This document shows positions 1-6,894 of a stretch of DNA of 11,032 nucleotides, piece after piece (position 1 is the first letter of the stretch; each line of letters begins with the position of its first letter). Made by a program: the position numbers and the translations under genes. Source of the DNA: Euryarchaeota archaeon UBA106 (GTDB lineage Archaea; Thermoplasmatota; Poseidoniia; Poseidoniales; Thalassarchaeaceae); NCBI GenBank assembly GCA_002502365.1, contig DAOJ01000015.1, positions 1 to 11,032 of the forward strand, written 5' to 3'. The notes beneath the pieces were generated by a model. That model did no database searches. It had not been told where the DNA came from and worked only from the letters and a program-made list of their open reading frames with translations.

Positions 1-236
1 CAGCCAACACACATTTCGATTGGTCGCAGGTCATCTCCTAGTTTAATCACCAACTCAACCTCGTGATCGATATGTTCGGTTGCTGAACTCAACGCTACCA
101 CATTGTTTCCCTCCTCATCTGCCTCGACTAATGCTGATGGTGGCATAAGGAAAAAAAGTGGATATTCGGTAATATCTCCATAAATCTCCTTTGCATGACC
201 AACATAATTTCTGAACACGGCCCACCCTACTGCCAT
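1..236 (-). CDS. Fumarylacetoacetate hydrolase (FAH) family protein, N-terminal part, cut by the window edge
   Basis: The minus strand reads open from an ATG at 236 to position 1, giving 78 residues and a partial codon; the C-terminal part lies outside the window. Residues 8-18 hold the family's N-terminal signature (FRNYVGHAKEI, with the usual catalytic-type His at 14), followed by the conserved PLFFLMPPSAL stretch at 26-36. A DHEVELVIKLG block at 57-67 contains the Glu-x-Glu pair that binds the divalent metal in this superfamily. Members hydrolyse or decarboxylate beta-diketo and oxo acids in catabolism of aromatic compounds and amino acids; the substrate cannot be read from this fragment. 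The frame stays open upstream to a TTG at 293, but the ATG at 236 gives the usual short N-terminus and lies about 27 bases from a TATA-like box. The family is secure; the exact enzyme is unknown. It is divergent to the dnaJ-like gene. Confidence 0.85.
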   Translation of the reverse strand, partial: MAVGWAVFRNYVGHAKEIYGDITEYPLFFLMPPSALVEADEEGNNVVALSSATEHIDHEVELVIKLGDDLRPIEMCVG

Positions 237-260
237 GGACTGTTGGAATCCTTCTTTCTC

Positions 261-266
261 ATTATA
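261..266 (-). promoter_or_regulatory. TATA-like box for the FAH-family gene
   Basis: On the minus strand the sequence reads TATAAT, centred about 27 bases before the ATG at 236. That is the usual distance between an archaeal TATA box and the transcription start, so the transcript would begin at or next to the start codon (leaderless). The call rests on position and composition only. A TATA-like reading is also possible on the plus strand (ATTATAG, 261-267), which would start dnaJ-like transcription near 290. Confidence 0.4.
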
Positions 267-319
267 GCATCGTCTAACTTCAATCAGATTCAAGACACTC
301 TATTGACGCAATAGGTCCG

Positions 320-1315
320 ATGGGAGAGGACCCCTACCGTGTATTGGGCGTTTCAAAAGACGCAACTGATGCTGAGATAAAGAGGACCTACCGTAAGTTG
401 GCAAGACAACACCATCCAGATAGAAATCCAGGTGACGCAGCAGCCGAAGAGCGATTCAAAGCGATTCAAGCAGCATACGATCAAATCGGTACAGCTGCTG
501 CCAGAAAGGAGTATGATCAGCAAATTCGAATGGAGGAAATGTTTGCTCGAGGCGGTGGCGGATTCTCTGGATTTGGGGGCAGCGGCGGTTTTCGAGGAGG
601 AGGTTTCGGTGGAGGCCAAGGATTTGACTTCTCAGATATTTTGAATCAGTTTATGGGCGGTATGGGCGGAGCCGAACCGCAATTTCAGCGACAGTCAAGA
701 CAACAAGCCAGACAGTCTCAACCACCTCCGGTTCAGAAAGGCCCAGATATCGAAGCCGGAATCGATATTTCTTTGGAACAGGCTCTCAGTGGTACTAAAA
801 TTGAATTCGGTCATCGCAGATTACGGATTTGCGAACGTTGTGAAGGAAATTCTTTCAATTCAAGGAAACCATGTCCAAAGTGTTCCGGAAAAGGTGTAGA
901 AACCCGCTCGTCAACAATTACTGTTAGTGTCCCCTCAGGCGCTCAGCATGGACAGCAATTGCGCCTGAAAAAAATGGGTCACGAACACCCACAAGGCGAA
1001 GCTGGAGATTTGCTAATTACAATTCGCCTTGACGCTGAAGAGGGTCGTCGTTGGGAAGGTGGTAAACTGATTCAAGAAGTCCCTATACCCTATTCGAAAT
1101 TGATCTTGGGAGGCGCGGTTAGAATTCGTACTCCAGCAGGAAAGAGAGTTCAAATTGAGGTCGCAGAAGGTACCAGAATTGGTGACCGGCGCCGGTTAGC
1201 AGGACACGGTCACAACGGCGGACCTCTAGATATCGAATTCGTTCTAGCAGAGCCTGAAAAAATAAGTAAGCAGCAGAAAAAGGCGCTTGACAATCTGAAA
1301 GAATCTGGACTTTGA
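320..1315 (+). CDS. DnaJ-like (Hsp40) co-chaperone with a single CxxC pair-of-pairs zinc motif
   Basis: The protein has 331 residues. Residues 4-58 are a J domain with the HPD tripeptide at 32-34, the signature that stimulates DnaK ATPase. Residues 78-117 are a Gly/Phe-rich linker, followed by a Gln/Arg/Pro-rich stretch (121-140). Residues 142-310 resemble the substrate-binding C-terminal domain of DnaJ, including a VPSGAQHGQQLRLKKMG-like segment at 204-220. Standard type I DnaJ has four CxxCxGxG repeats binding two zincs; here only C171/C174 and C185/C188 are present, enough for one zinc. The protein is also shorter than the usual 370-380 residues. It probably serves cytosolic DnaK as a specialised or second DnaJ; no dnaK or grpE is in the window, so I do not assign the symbol dnaJ. 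The ATG at 320 leads straight into the J domain, with only a weak AGGT ahead of it. The next gene starts within 30 bases. Confidence 0.88.
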   Translation: MGEDPYRVLGVSKDATDAEIKRTYRKLARQHHPDRNPGDAAAEERFKAIQAAYDQIGTAAARKEYDQQIRMEEMFARGGGGFSGFGGSGGFRGGGFGGGQGFDFSDILNQFMGGMGGAEPQFQRQSRQQARQSQPPPVQKGPDIEAGIDISLEQALSGTKIEFGHRRLRICERCEGNSFNSRKPCPKCSGKGVETRSSTITVSVPSGAQHGQQLRLKKMGHEHPQGEAGDLLITIRLDAEEGRRWEGGKLIQEVPIPYSKLILGGAVRIRTPAGKRVQIEVAEGTRIGDRRRLAGHGHNGGPLDIEFVLAEPEKISKQQKKALDNLKESGL

Positions 1316-1343
1316 TTAAACATCAATTAAAAAATGCGTTTTT

Positions 1344-4300
1344 TTGCCTTGGTATGTGCGTGAGGTCAGAGATTTTGCAAGAGTCGCCGATTTCTTATTA
1401 CCTCGTAGTTTCAAATTACATGCAGCAGTTTTAGCAATTAGCCTTCTGATGGTTCCTGGATTAATCGCTAGCCTAACACCTATTGACGTCCAATCATACG
1501 ACATGGAATCCCCTGAATTAACCGCAAATCAGGTTGTAAATGAGGAATTTGAAGCCGCTGAGAAGACACATGGTTTTGCGGTTTCAGTAAGGAGTAACGA
1601 GGCGATTTTGGTGGGTAACCCTGCCCCTCATTTGACCGATTCTGGCGATATAGATTATGCTAATCTTCCCCATCCGTCTGAGCGTTTACCTTTCCAAGGA
1701 ACCAGTGCAGGTATGGTTGGGGAGGGAATTCCCGTTGGCGGCATCCTTAATCTGACAGTTTTGAGAGAGATTGAAACGAAAACCGAAATTGCAAATTCGC
1801 ATTATCTACTCAATTTCACAAGACCTCTCGTAACTGAACTCACTGGAACTGGATTCATGGGACCTATGTCACTTCCAGATATTCTACGTGCTTTCATGGC
1901 CGGAGAATCATTACTAACTCAACCGACAGTGAATGTGTTTGGTATCCCTCAGCCGCCGAAAACAAATTGGGAAGATTGCGGTGAATTAGAGTGTCTGACT
2001 TATGATGACCCTAACGTTACACAGGCGCACATCGACTTAGCAGCACATCGAATGATCATGAATTCAGATGGAGCGATGTTGAGATGGTTTTCGACAGATA
2101 GAGGCTTTACCTATGATGAAAATAGTACCCTAATTGGGCCAATTGGAGGAACTATTCGCGAGGATGGAACCTTCGATGAAGATGTCACTTGGGGTCCTGG
2201 TCGATGGTCAGCCTCAACGACTTGGATATTGATTCAACTTAGTCGTACTGATTTAGAAGAGAATGGAATAACATACTATTGGGCCGATGCAGAAAATGAA
2301 CGAAATGGGTACGAATTTGAGGGATTGCATCTAGTTACAACACCACCTCAGTATTCTGTAGATGAATGTCGAGAGGCGAAAGAATCTGGAGCTCAACTTT
2401 GTAGCTTTGAATGGGCAATAATGGATCTTGAAAAGCAGATGCGCACAACCGATCAACTCTCTCTCACATTTTCTATTAATGAAGGCGTAAACGTAGAATT
2501 GAATCGTGAATTACTTGAGTCGAGCCTTCTGTTAATTGCAATGGCCATTGCGATTACTGTTCTTTTGTGGTTCAGTCTCAGAAGAAAGTCCGATGTCGTG
2601 ATTGTTGGGGCAACCCTACTTTTTGCCCTTCTATGGATGCAAGGATCCATCGGTTGGATGATGGTACTAGGAGAAAGGTACGGCTTCAAGATAATCAGCA
2701 AGAGCCAATTTTCGAATTTACTTCCAATACTCGTCATCGCACTGGGTATTGATGACAGTTTACACGCCCTTCATCGTTACAAGGAGGAGAGGCGACAAGG
2801 GCGTACACCTGAGCAATCTGCTCACTCATCATTATCGCGAGTTGGAAGAGCAATTATGTTGACTTCTTTCACAACAATGTCAGCATTTGCTGCAAATTTA
2901 ACGTCTGATATAGCAGCACTAAGATCGTTCGGAGTTGAGGCGGCGTTAGGAGTCGCAGCAGCATTCATTCTGACAGGTATCTGGGCTCCGTTAATTCGAA
3001 TGGATTGGGATAAATACCTTCGAGGGAAAGGGAATCTACCGGAAGAAGACGAAGGTATTATTCACATGATAAGTGAAGAAAATCTAGTGAAAATTGCAGA
3101 TAATTCCTCAAAAAATTCGGCCGTTCTACTAGTCTTGATCTTGGCAATCACGGCCGTTGCTGTGCCTATGATGCTTAGTCTTGAAGGAGATTTCAAGGTG
3201 GAAGATTTCCTAGATGAGGAGTCAGATTTCGCGCAAGCCGTAGAGTTAGTCAATACTAGATTCAGTGACGAAGGCGAGCCTGCGGCAGTTATTGTTGAGG
3301 GTGACATGTTAGATCCGAGGGTATTCGCCGCGATTCAGAAAACTAGGGACAACATGGCAGATCCAAGCCCCAACGATCCCGGAAAATACACTAAGACTCC
3401 ATTAGGCACTCCTGAATTACATGCAGTCGATGAGTTGGTTTGGGCGGCGAAGGCTAGTATGTTCGCAAATTTCACCCCGTTTATTGAAGCCGGTTGGGAA
3501 TCTGACTCACTTGAATGTGACACACTATTCACAGGATTACCAGATGAAACGGACAGAGATTGCTTGAGATTCATGTATGGATTCGTCTATGTCTATGGGG
3601 TTCCAGAAGGCGGTTATATTCCACATATTCCTCCATCATTAACGGCGCTAAACATCGCTCCAAATTGCGAAATAGATCCTGAATTTGTACATCTTTGCCA
3701 AGATGGTAGCATTCCAGAATACCCTCGAATGACACTTCGATGGGGTATCGCAAACCCTGAGCAGTTCATCGTTGTCGAACAGGTTTTGGCAGAGTTGGAG
3801 ATGGATATGCAACCATTCCAAGAATTAGCAGCACAGGACCTCTCACAACGGGCAGACATTTCTTCAGCCACTGAAGAATATCCCGTTACTTGGGCGATTG
3901 CTACCGGTGATCCGGTAACTCGCTTTGTGGCCGCAAACAGTATGCAGAACCAGCTTCAAGGAACATTAGTCTTAGGGGTTCTATTTTGCCTAATCACACT
4001 ATGGTGGGGATTCCGAAAGGTCGAGTATGGCTTTGATGATTATTCATTGAGAGACCTCATTGTATCCTTGCCGGTTATTCTTGCAATTACAGGATATGTA
4101 TACATGACAGTAAGCGTGAATCTTGCTATTGCAATTGCAATTCTATTGGTCATAGGCGCCGGGTATTGGGGGACTAGGTCACTCTCTACTGCAATCTTTA
4201 CAACTATCCCGATTGTAATTGTGATAATCTGGTTATACGCCATCATCGCGGCAGCAGGATATGGCTTGAACATGGTTACAGTAGCAATTGCCGCGATGAG

Positions 4301-4625
4301 TTTGGGTGTAGGAATAGACTACGTTATCCACGTAGTTGAGAGGTATCGAGAAGAACGCGCAACAGGTGCAGATGTTGAGACCAGTATCAAGGCAATTGGC
4401 GGGGCAGCAGGTCTTGCATTGTTTGGTTCGGCTGTCTCAGATGTAACAGGTTTCCTAATCATAACACGCTCTGCAATGGGCTTCTTTGCAAGCTTCGGTT
4501 TATTCTGCGCCGCAATGATTGGACTTTCCTTATTCGCCAGCCTCGTGGTTACTCCTGCAATGCTTGGAGCAATGTCTCGAACACGCAGCAAGGAGACTCA
4601 GCAGGTTGAAGCGGTTGGTGCTTGA
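1344..4625 (+). CDS. RND-superfamily MMPL/SSD-type transporter, 1093 residues
   Basis: This large polytopic membrane protein has the internal duplication of the RND superfamily. By eye there is a span at 27-45, an extracytoplasmic loop at about 46-391, and spans 2-6 at about 392-550. A span at 592-611, a second loop at about 612-869, and a C-terminal bundle at 870-1075 follow. Both halves carry the family's proton-relay-type motif: GIDDSLHALHRYKEER from 468 and GVGIDYVIHVVERYREER from 988, each followed by a T- or S-rich helix and GF/AF. Such proteins export lipids, hopanoid- or isoprenoid-like molecules or drugs using an ion gradient; the substrate is unknown. The given start is a TTG at 1344 with no ribosome site. 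An ATG at 1334 is one base out of frame across a run of seven Ts, so the true start may be MRFLPWYV. The C-terminal bundle seems to have two extra spans (about 904-943). All eight loop cysteines could pair. Confidence 0.88.
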   Translation: MPWYVREVRDFARVADFLLPRSFKLHAAVLAISLLMVPGLIASLTPIDVQSYDMESPELTANQVVNEEFEAAEKTHGFAVSVRSNEAILVGNPAPHLTDSGDIDYANLPHPSERLPFQGTSAGMVGEGIPVGGILNLTVLREIETKTEIANSHYLLNFTRPLVTELTGTGFMGPMSLPDILRAFMAGESLLTQPTVNVFGIPQPPKTNWEDCGELECLTYDDPNVTQAHIDLAAHRMIMNSDGAMLRWFSTDRGFTYDENSTLIGPIGGTIREDGTFDEDVTWGPGRWSASTTWILIQLSRTDLEENGITYYWADAENERNGYEFEGLHLVTTPPQYSVDECREAKESGAQLCSFEWAIMDLEKQMRTTDQLSLTFSINEGVNVELNRELLESSLLLIAMAIAITVLLWFSLRRKSDVVIVGATLLFALLWMQGSIGWMMVLGERYGFKIISKSQFSNLLPILVIALGIDDSLHALHRYKEERRQGRTPEQSAHSSLSRVGRAIMLTSFTTMSAFAANLTSDIAALRSFGVEAALGVAAAFILTGIWAPLIRMDWDKYLRGKGNLPEEDEGIIHMISEENLVKIADNSSKNSAVLLVLILAITAVAVPMMLSLEGDFKVEDFLDEESDFAQAVELVNTRFSDEGEPAAVIVEGDMLDPRVFAAIQKTRDNMADPSPNDPGKYTKTPLGTPELHAVDELVWAAKASMFANFTPFIEAGWESDSLECDTLFTGLPDETDRDCLRFMYGFVYVYGVPEGGYIPHIPPSLTALNIAPNCEIDPEFVHLCQDGSIPEYPRMTLRWGIANPEQFIVVEQVLAELEMDMQPFQELAAQDLSQRADISSATEEYPVTWAIATGDPVTRFVAANSMQNQLQGTLVLGVLFCLITLWWGFRKVEYGFDDYSLRDLIVSLPVILAITGYVYMTVSVNLAIAIAILLVIGAGYWGTRSLSTAIFTTIPIVIVIIWLYAIIAAAGYGLNMVTVAIAAMSLGVGIDYVIHVVERYREERATGADVETSIKAIGGAAGLALFGSAVSDVTGFLIITRSAMGFFASFGLFCAAMIGLSLFASLVVTPAMLGAMSRTRSKETQQVEAVGA

Positions 4626-4641
4626 CGGCGAGTTGAACAAG

Positions 4642-4968
4642 ATGGTTGATTCCGAATCTCTGACCGACCTTGAGAGGGCAAAAGAAGACTGTGTAATGCG
4701 GTTTGCTGATGGTCAATCATTCCGAGTAGATTATCTCGATATTAGGCTGGCTTGTCCTTGCGCCAAGTGTGGACCCAGACAAGAAAATGAACAGCGTATT
4801 ATTGAATTCCGTGAAGAGGTCATGAGATTACGCTTGGACAAGCCAAAGGCGGAATTGGTCGGCCGCTATGGCTTACGATTTTCATGGCCTAGTGGCTGTT
4901 CAAGCGGCATATTCTCTTTTGCTTTACTTCGTAGTGTATGTGAAGAAAAAGGCTCATTAATTGATTAA
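4642..4968 (+). CDS. DUF971 / gamma-butyrobetaine-hydroxylase N-terminal-like zinc domain protein
   Basis: The protein has 108 residues and is a stand-alone copy of the small domain also found at the N-terminus of gamma-butyrobetaine hydroxylase. Visible landmarks are RLACPCAKC at 35-43 with C38, C40 and C43, and VGRYGLRFSW at 73-82 followed by SGCSSGIFSFALLR at 84-97. In the family these read CxCxxC and W-x-D-G-H-x-S-G-I-Y, and the His joins the three Cys in binding zinc. Here His is replaced by C86 and Asp by Ser, suggesting a four-Cys site. Free-standing DUF971 proteins have no firmly established role; bacterial ones often sit near Mrp/ApbC iron-sulfur genes. The frame is open further upstream (to 4519, inside the exporter), but homology begins after the ATG at 4642, 16 bases after the exporter's stop, so I chose that start. 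Its ribosome site is weak. It is probably co-transcribed with the exporter. Confidence 0.82.
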   Translation: MVDSESLTDLERAKEDCVMRFADGQSFRVDYLDIRLACPCAKCGPRQENEQRIIEFREEVMRLRLDKPKAELVGRYGLRFSWPSGCSSGIFSFALLRSVCEEKGSLID

Positions 4969-4996
4969 TTTGGCAGTTTGTCTATCGAAAATGAGA

Positions 4997-5005
4997 CTTA
5001 AATTT
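4997..5005 (+). promoter_or_regulatory. Candidate TATA box for the pus10 translation cluster
   Basis: CTTAAATTT is the most A/T-rich, TATA-like element in the gap before pus10. The gap follows the end of the previous gene group, which is where a new promoter would be expected. No clear BRE was identified, so this is tentative. Confidence 0.3.
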
Positions 5006-5031
5006 GGATAGAAGCGCTCAAATGTAACCCT

Positions 5032-5046
5032 TGATTCCGCGAATCA
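5032..5046 (+). repeat. Interrupted palindrome TGATTC-CGC-GAATCA
   Basis: Two perfectly complementary 6-base arms are separated by 3 bases. It lies at the expected transcription start of the pus10 unit, where it could be an operator bound by a dimeric repressor or a small RNA hairpin. TGATTC recurs at 5082-5087, directly before the pus10 start codon. Confidence 0.5.
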
Positions 5047-5075
5047 TCGCAATGTGGGATTCCCTCCCTCGCTGC

Positions 5076-5085
5076 GGTGGGTGAT
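5076..5085 (+). promoter_or_regulatory. Ribosome-binding site of pus10
   Basis: GGTGGGTGAT matches most of the archaeal consensus GGAGGTGAT and ends 3 bases before the ATG at 5089. It covers the alternative GTG start at 5077, so the ATG is preferred. Confidence 0.6.
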
Positions 5086-5088
5086 TCA

Positions 5089-6519
5089 ATGAACCCAGAA
5101 GAGCCAGAGGCTGATGAGACCACGCCTGAAGAAGAGGAGTGGCAACTCTACTCGACGGCTGGTTATGCTGCCGCAGAAGACCCTTGGGATGACCTAGTTG
5201 AGGTTGAAGTTGATGAAGATGAAGAAGAGGAATGGTTCGATGGGGACGATTTCGAAACCAATGGACAAACTTTGGATTGGGATTCTCCCCCTTGTCCTGC
5301 ACCACTAGGTATTGCTCACATGATTCGACTCGGTACCTGTAACCACTGCTTGCACCGAGTCGGCGGGCGGCGAACTGAAGAAATCGGAGAAAAGGGAGGT
5401 GCCTCTCTTCGTGCTGAAGCCTTTGCTAGAGACAAAGAATTGGAATCATTCGAGGCGCCCGATCTTTGTCCACTTTGCGAGAACCTCTTCGAAGATGTCG
5501 ATAACATCGTTGAGAGAATAGTCGAACAAACCGGCGAACTCGATCATGGCTCATTACAAGTTGGAGTCCATGTCCCTAAGGATCTAATTCAGGAAGAGGA
5601 CAGAATTCGCACCCGTCATGCGGCACCAGGTTCTAGACCTCTGAAGGCGGCATTTTCGGAAGCTGTACAGACTGGGGTTTCTGCCCGCATGGATGGCGTC
5701 GAATTCGTCAAAGAAAGACCCGATTTGATGATTCTAATTGATTGTTTAACGCTAAGGGTTGATGTTGATATTCGTCCGGTATTCATCTACGGCCGCTACA
5801 GAAAATTGGATCGAGGAATACCACAGACTCGCTGGCCTTGTCGCGCTTGTCGCGGCCGTGCAGAGGGCTGTGAAGCCTGTGAGGGAACAGGGTTACAATA
5901 TCCCGATTCTGTGCAGGATTTGATTGGAGAACCATTCCGACTAGTTTTGTCTGCAGAGGATACCTCATTCCACGGAATGGGTCGAGAAGACATCGATGTG
6001 CGCTGTTTAGGAAGAGGTCGTCCCTTTGTCCTTGAAGTAAAGCGTCCTAAGGTACGCCACACAGACCTTGAGGAAGTCATGCAAGCAGTCAACTCAAACG
6101 CGGTTGATAAAATCGAAATTAGTGATTTACGTTGGACAAATAGAAGTGAAGTTAGCAGAGTTAAAGAAACTCGAGCTGAGAAGTCCTACACAATCCGTTT
6201 TTCTGTAGAAGAGCTACCGGAAGAATCAGTCATTGTTGAATCAATTTCGAACCTTTCGGGTGTTACTTTGGAACAACAAACACCAAAGAGAGTATCACAT
6301 CGACGAGCAGATAAGAAACGTAGACGAAAAGTTGTATCAATCGAGAACATTGTTGTTGAATCAGAAGAAGTACAATTTTCAGTTCGCTGCGAGGCTGGAA
6401 CATATGTCAAGGAATTAGTACATTCTGATGAAGGTAGAACAGTCCCATCGGTAGCCGAAGTTTTGGGTAGTCCCTGCGAGGTAATTTGGCTAGATGTCGA
6501 AGATATTCATGCCGATTGA
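5089..6519 (+). CDS. pus10: tRNA pseudouridine(54/55) synthase Pus10
   Basis: Archaeal Pus10 isomerises uridines 54 and 55 in the T-arm of tRNA. The protein has 476 residues from the ATG at 5089. Residues 1-65 are very rich in Asp/Glu and look disordered. The conserved protein then begins with the accessory zinc/THUMP-like region: CNHC at C84/C87 and CPLC at C127/C130. Next come the family's CRACRG...CEACEGTG segment (about 251-268) ahead of the catalytic domain and the catalytic motif GREDIDVRCLGRGRPF at 298-313. One of its aspartates is the nucleophile. The C-terminus shows the GTYVKELVHSDEGRT block (437-451) typical of Pus10. Archaeal Pus10 is usually about 400-450 residues, so the acidic N-terminal tail is the main addition. 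A GTG at 5077 would add four residues. rpl21e follows 79 bases downstream. Confidence 0.95.
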   Translation: MNPEEPEADETTPEEEEWQLYSTAGYAAAEDPWDDLVEVEVDEDEEEEWFDGDDFETNGQTLDWDSPPCPAPLGIAHMIRLGTCNHCLHRVGGRRTEEIGEKGGASLRAEAFARDKELESFEAPDLCPLCENLFEDVDNIVERIVEQTGELDHGSLQVGVHVPKDLIQEEDRIRTRHAAPGSRPLKAAFSEAVQTGVSARMDGVEFVKERPDLMILIDCLTLRVDVDIRPVFIYGRYRKLDRGIPQTRWPCRACRGRAEGCEACEGTGLQYPDSVQDLIGEPFRLVLSAEDTSFHGMGREDIDVRCLGRGRPFVLEVKRPKVRHTDLEEVMQAVNSNAVDKIEISDLRWTNRSEVSRVKETRAEKSYTIRFSVEELPEESVIVESISNLSGVTLEQQTPKRVSHRRADKKRRRKVVSIENIVVESEEVQFSVRCEAGTYVKELVHSDEGRTVPSVAEVLGSPCEVIWLDVEDIHAD

Positions 6520-6572
6520 AGCCTAAACTGCTCAGATGGGCTTAAGAATGGGCGGCAGGTCGACCGCTCGCA

Positions 6573-6585
6573 CGACCTATGGTCG
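6573..6585 (+). repeat. Small hairpin in the rpl21e leader
   Basis: CGACC-TAT-GGTCG is a perfect 5-base stem with a 3-base loop, directly next to the ribosome-binding site of rpl21e. A competing pairing, TCGACC (6560-6565) with GGTCGA (6581-6586), uses the same right arm and also lies against the ribosome site. It could be a mutually exclusive structure or chance. Confidence 0.35.
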
Positions 6586-6593
6586 AGGGGTGA
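6585..6593 (+). promoter_or_regulatory. Ribosome-binding site fixing the rpl21e start
   Basis: GAGGGGTGA is a near-consensus Shine-Dalgarno sequence five bases before the ATG at 6599. It shows that the longer in-frame extension from 6536 is not the protein's start. Confidence 0.7.
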
Positions 6594-6598
6594 AAATC

Positions 6599-6889
6599 AT
6601 GCGCAGAAGTCACGGTACTCGTCAAGGAACTCGCAGTATTCTACGTCGTTCGAAAACCCAAAGAGGTCGAATCGATATCGCTCGAGTAATGCATCAATAC
6701 GAAATTGGAGATAGAGTCGCAGTCGTGCTTGATGGATCTCAGCAAAAGGGCATGCCTCACCGCAGATTCCAAGGCGCTACTGGTGTTATCAAAGCTAAGC
6801 AAGGCCGAGCATGGGTTGTATCTTTGCATGACAAAAATATGGCAAAGACGGTCGTAGCTCGACCGGAACACCTTCATCCTCTGGAGTGA
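6599..6889 (+). CDS. rpl21e: 50S ribosomal protein L21e
   Basis: The protein has 96 residues, the normal size of archaeal/eukaryotic L21e, a protein of the large ribosomal subunit with no bacterial homologue. It starts with the family's basic N-terminus, MRRSHGTRQGTRSILRRSK, which contacts rRNA. An SH3-like beta-barrel follows: the YEIGDRVAVVLDGSQQKGMPHRRFQGATG region spans about 34-62, and VVSLHDKNMAKTVVARPEHLHPL closes the fold. An in-frame ATG at 6536 would add 21 residues unlike any L21e, whereas the ATG at 6599 follows a strong ribosome site. The gene lies 79 bases after pus10. Its stop codon sits inside the ribosome-binding site of rpoF five bases ahead, implying translational coupling. 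Confidence 0.95.
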   Translation: MRRSHGTRQGTRSILRRSKTQRGRIDIARVMHQYEIGDRVAVVLDGSQQKGMPHRRFQGATGVIKAKQGRAWVVSLHDKNMAKTVVARPEHLHPLE

Positions 6890-6890
6890 T
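6883..6890 (+). promoter_or_regulatory. Ribosome-binding site fixing the rpoF start
   Basis: GGAGTGAT overlaps the rpl21e stop codon (6887-6889) and lies four bases before the ATG at 6895. It contains the alternative GTG start at 6886, so the ATG is preferred. The overlap with the upstream stop suggests coupled translation. Confidence 0.65.
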
Positions 6891-6894
6891 TCAC

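Larger units (their letters stand above)
4969..5088. other. 120-base leader/intergenic region before pus10
   Basis: This is the gap between the DUF971 stop and the pus10 ATG. It holds a TATA-like CTTAAATTT at 4997-5005, a perfect interrupted palindrome at 5032-5046, a 10-codon open frame at 5052-5084, and the pus10 ribosome-binding site at 5076-5085. If the TATA box is real, transcription would start near 5028, just before the palindrome, leaving a leader of about 60 bases. No RNA gene was recognised. Confidence 0.45.

Noticed and set aside
237..293. N-terminal extension of the FAH-family gene to a TTG at 293
   Set aside because: The frame is open, but the added residues do not resemble the family and would read through the TATA-like box placed for the ATG at 236.
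2453..4591. Several 60-95 codon antisense frames within the exporter gene
   Set aside because: They are shadows of the exporter's coding frame with no domain similarity, ribosome sites or independent promoter signals.
4519..4641. Longer DUF971 reading frame starting inside the exporter gene
   Set aside because: The extra 41 residues are just the exporter's last codons read in another frame; family similarity begins after the ATG at 4642.
5052..5084. Ten-codon upstream open frame ending just before pus10
   Set aside because: It has no ribosome-binding site, and its length is easily explained by chance; it was kept only as a note in the leader entry.
5077..5088. GTG start for pus10, four codons before the ATG
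   Set aside because: The GTG lies inside the ribosome-binding site of the ATG at 5089.
6536..6598. N-terminal extension of L21e by 21 residues from an upstream in-frame ATG
   Set aside because: It does not resemble L21e, lacks a ribosome site, and the inner ATG at 6599 has a strong Shine-Dalgarno sequence and gives the normal family length.
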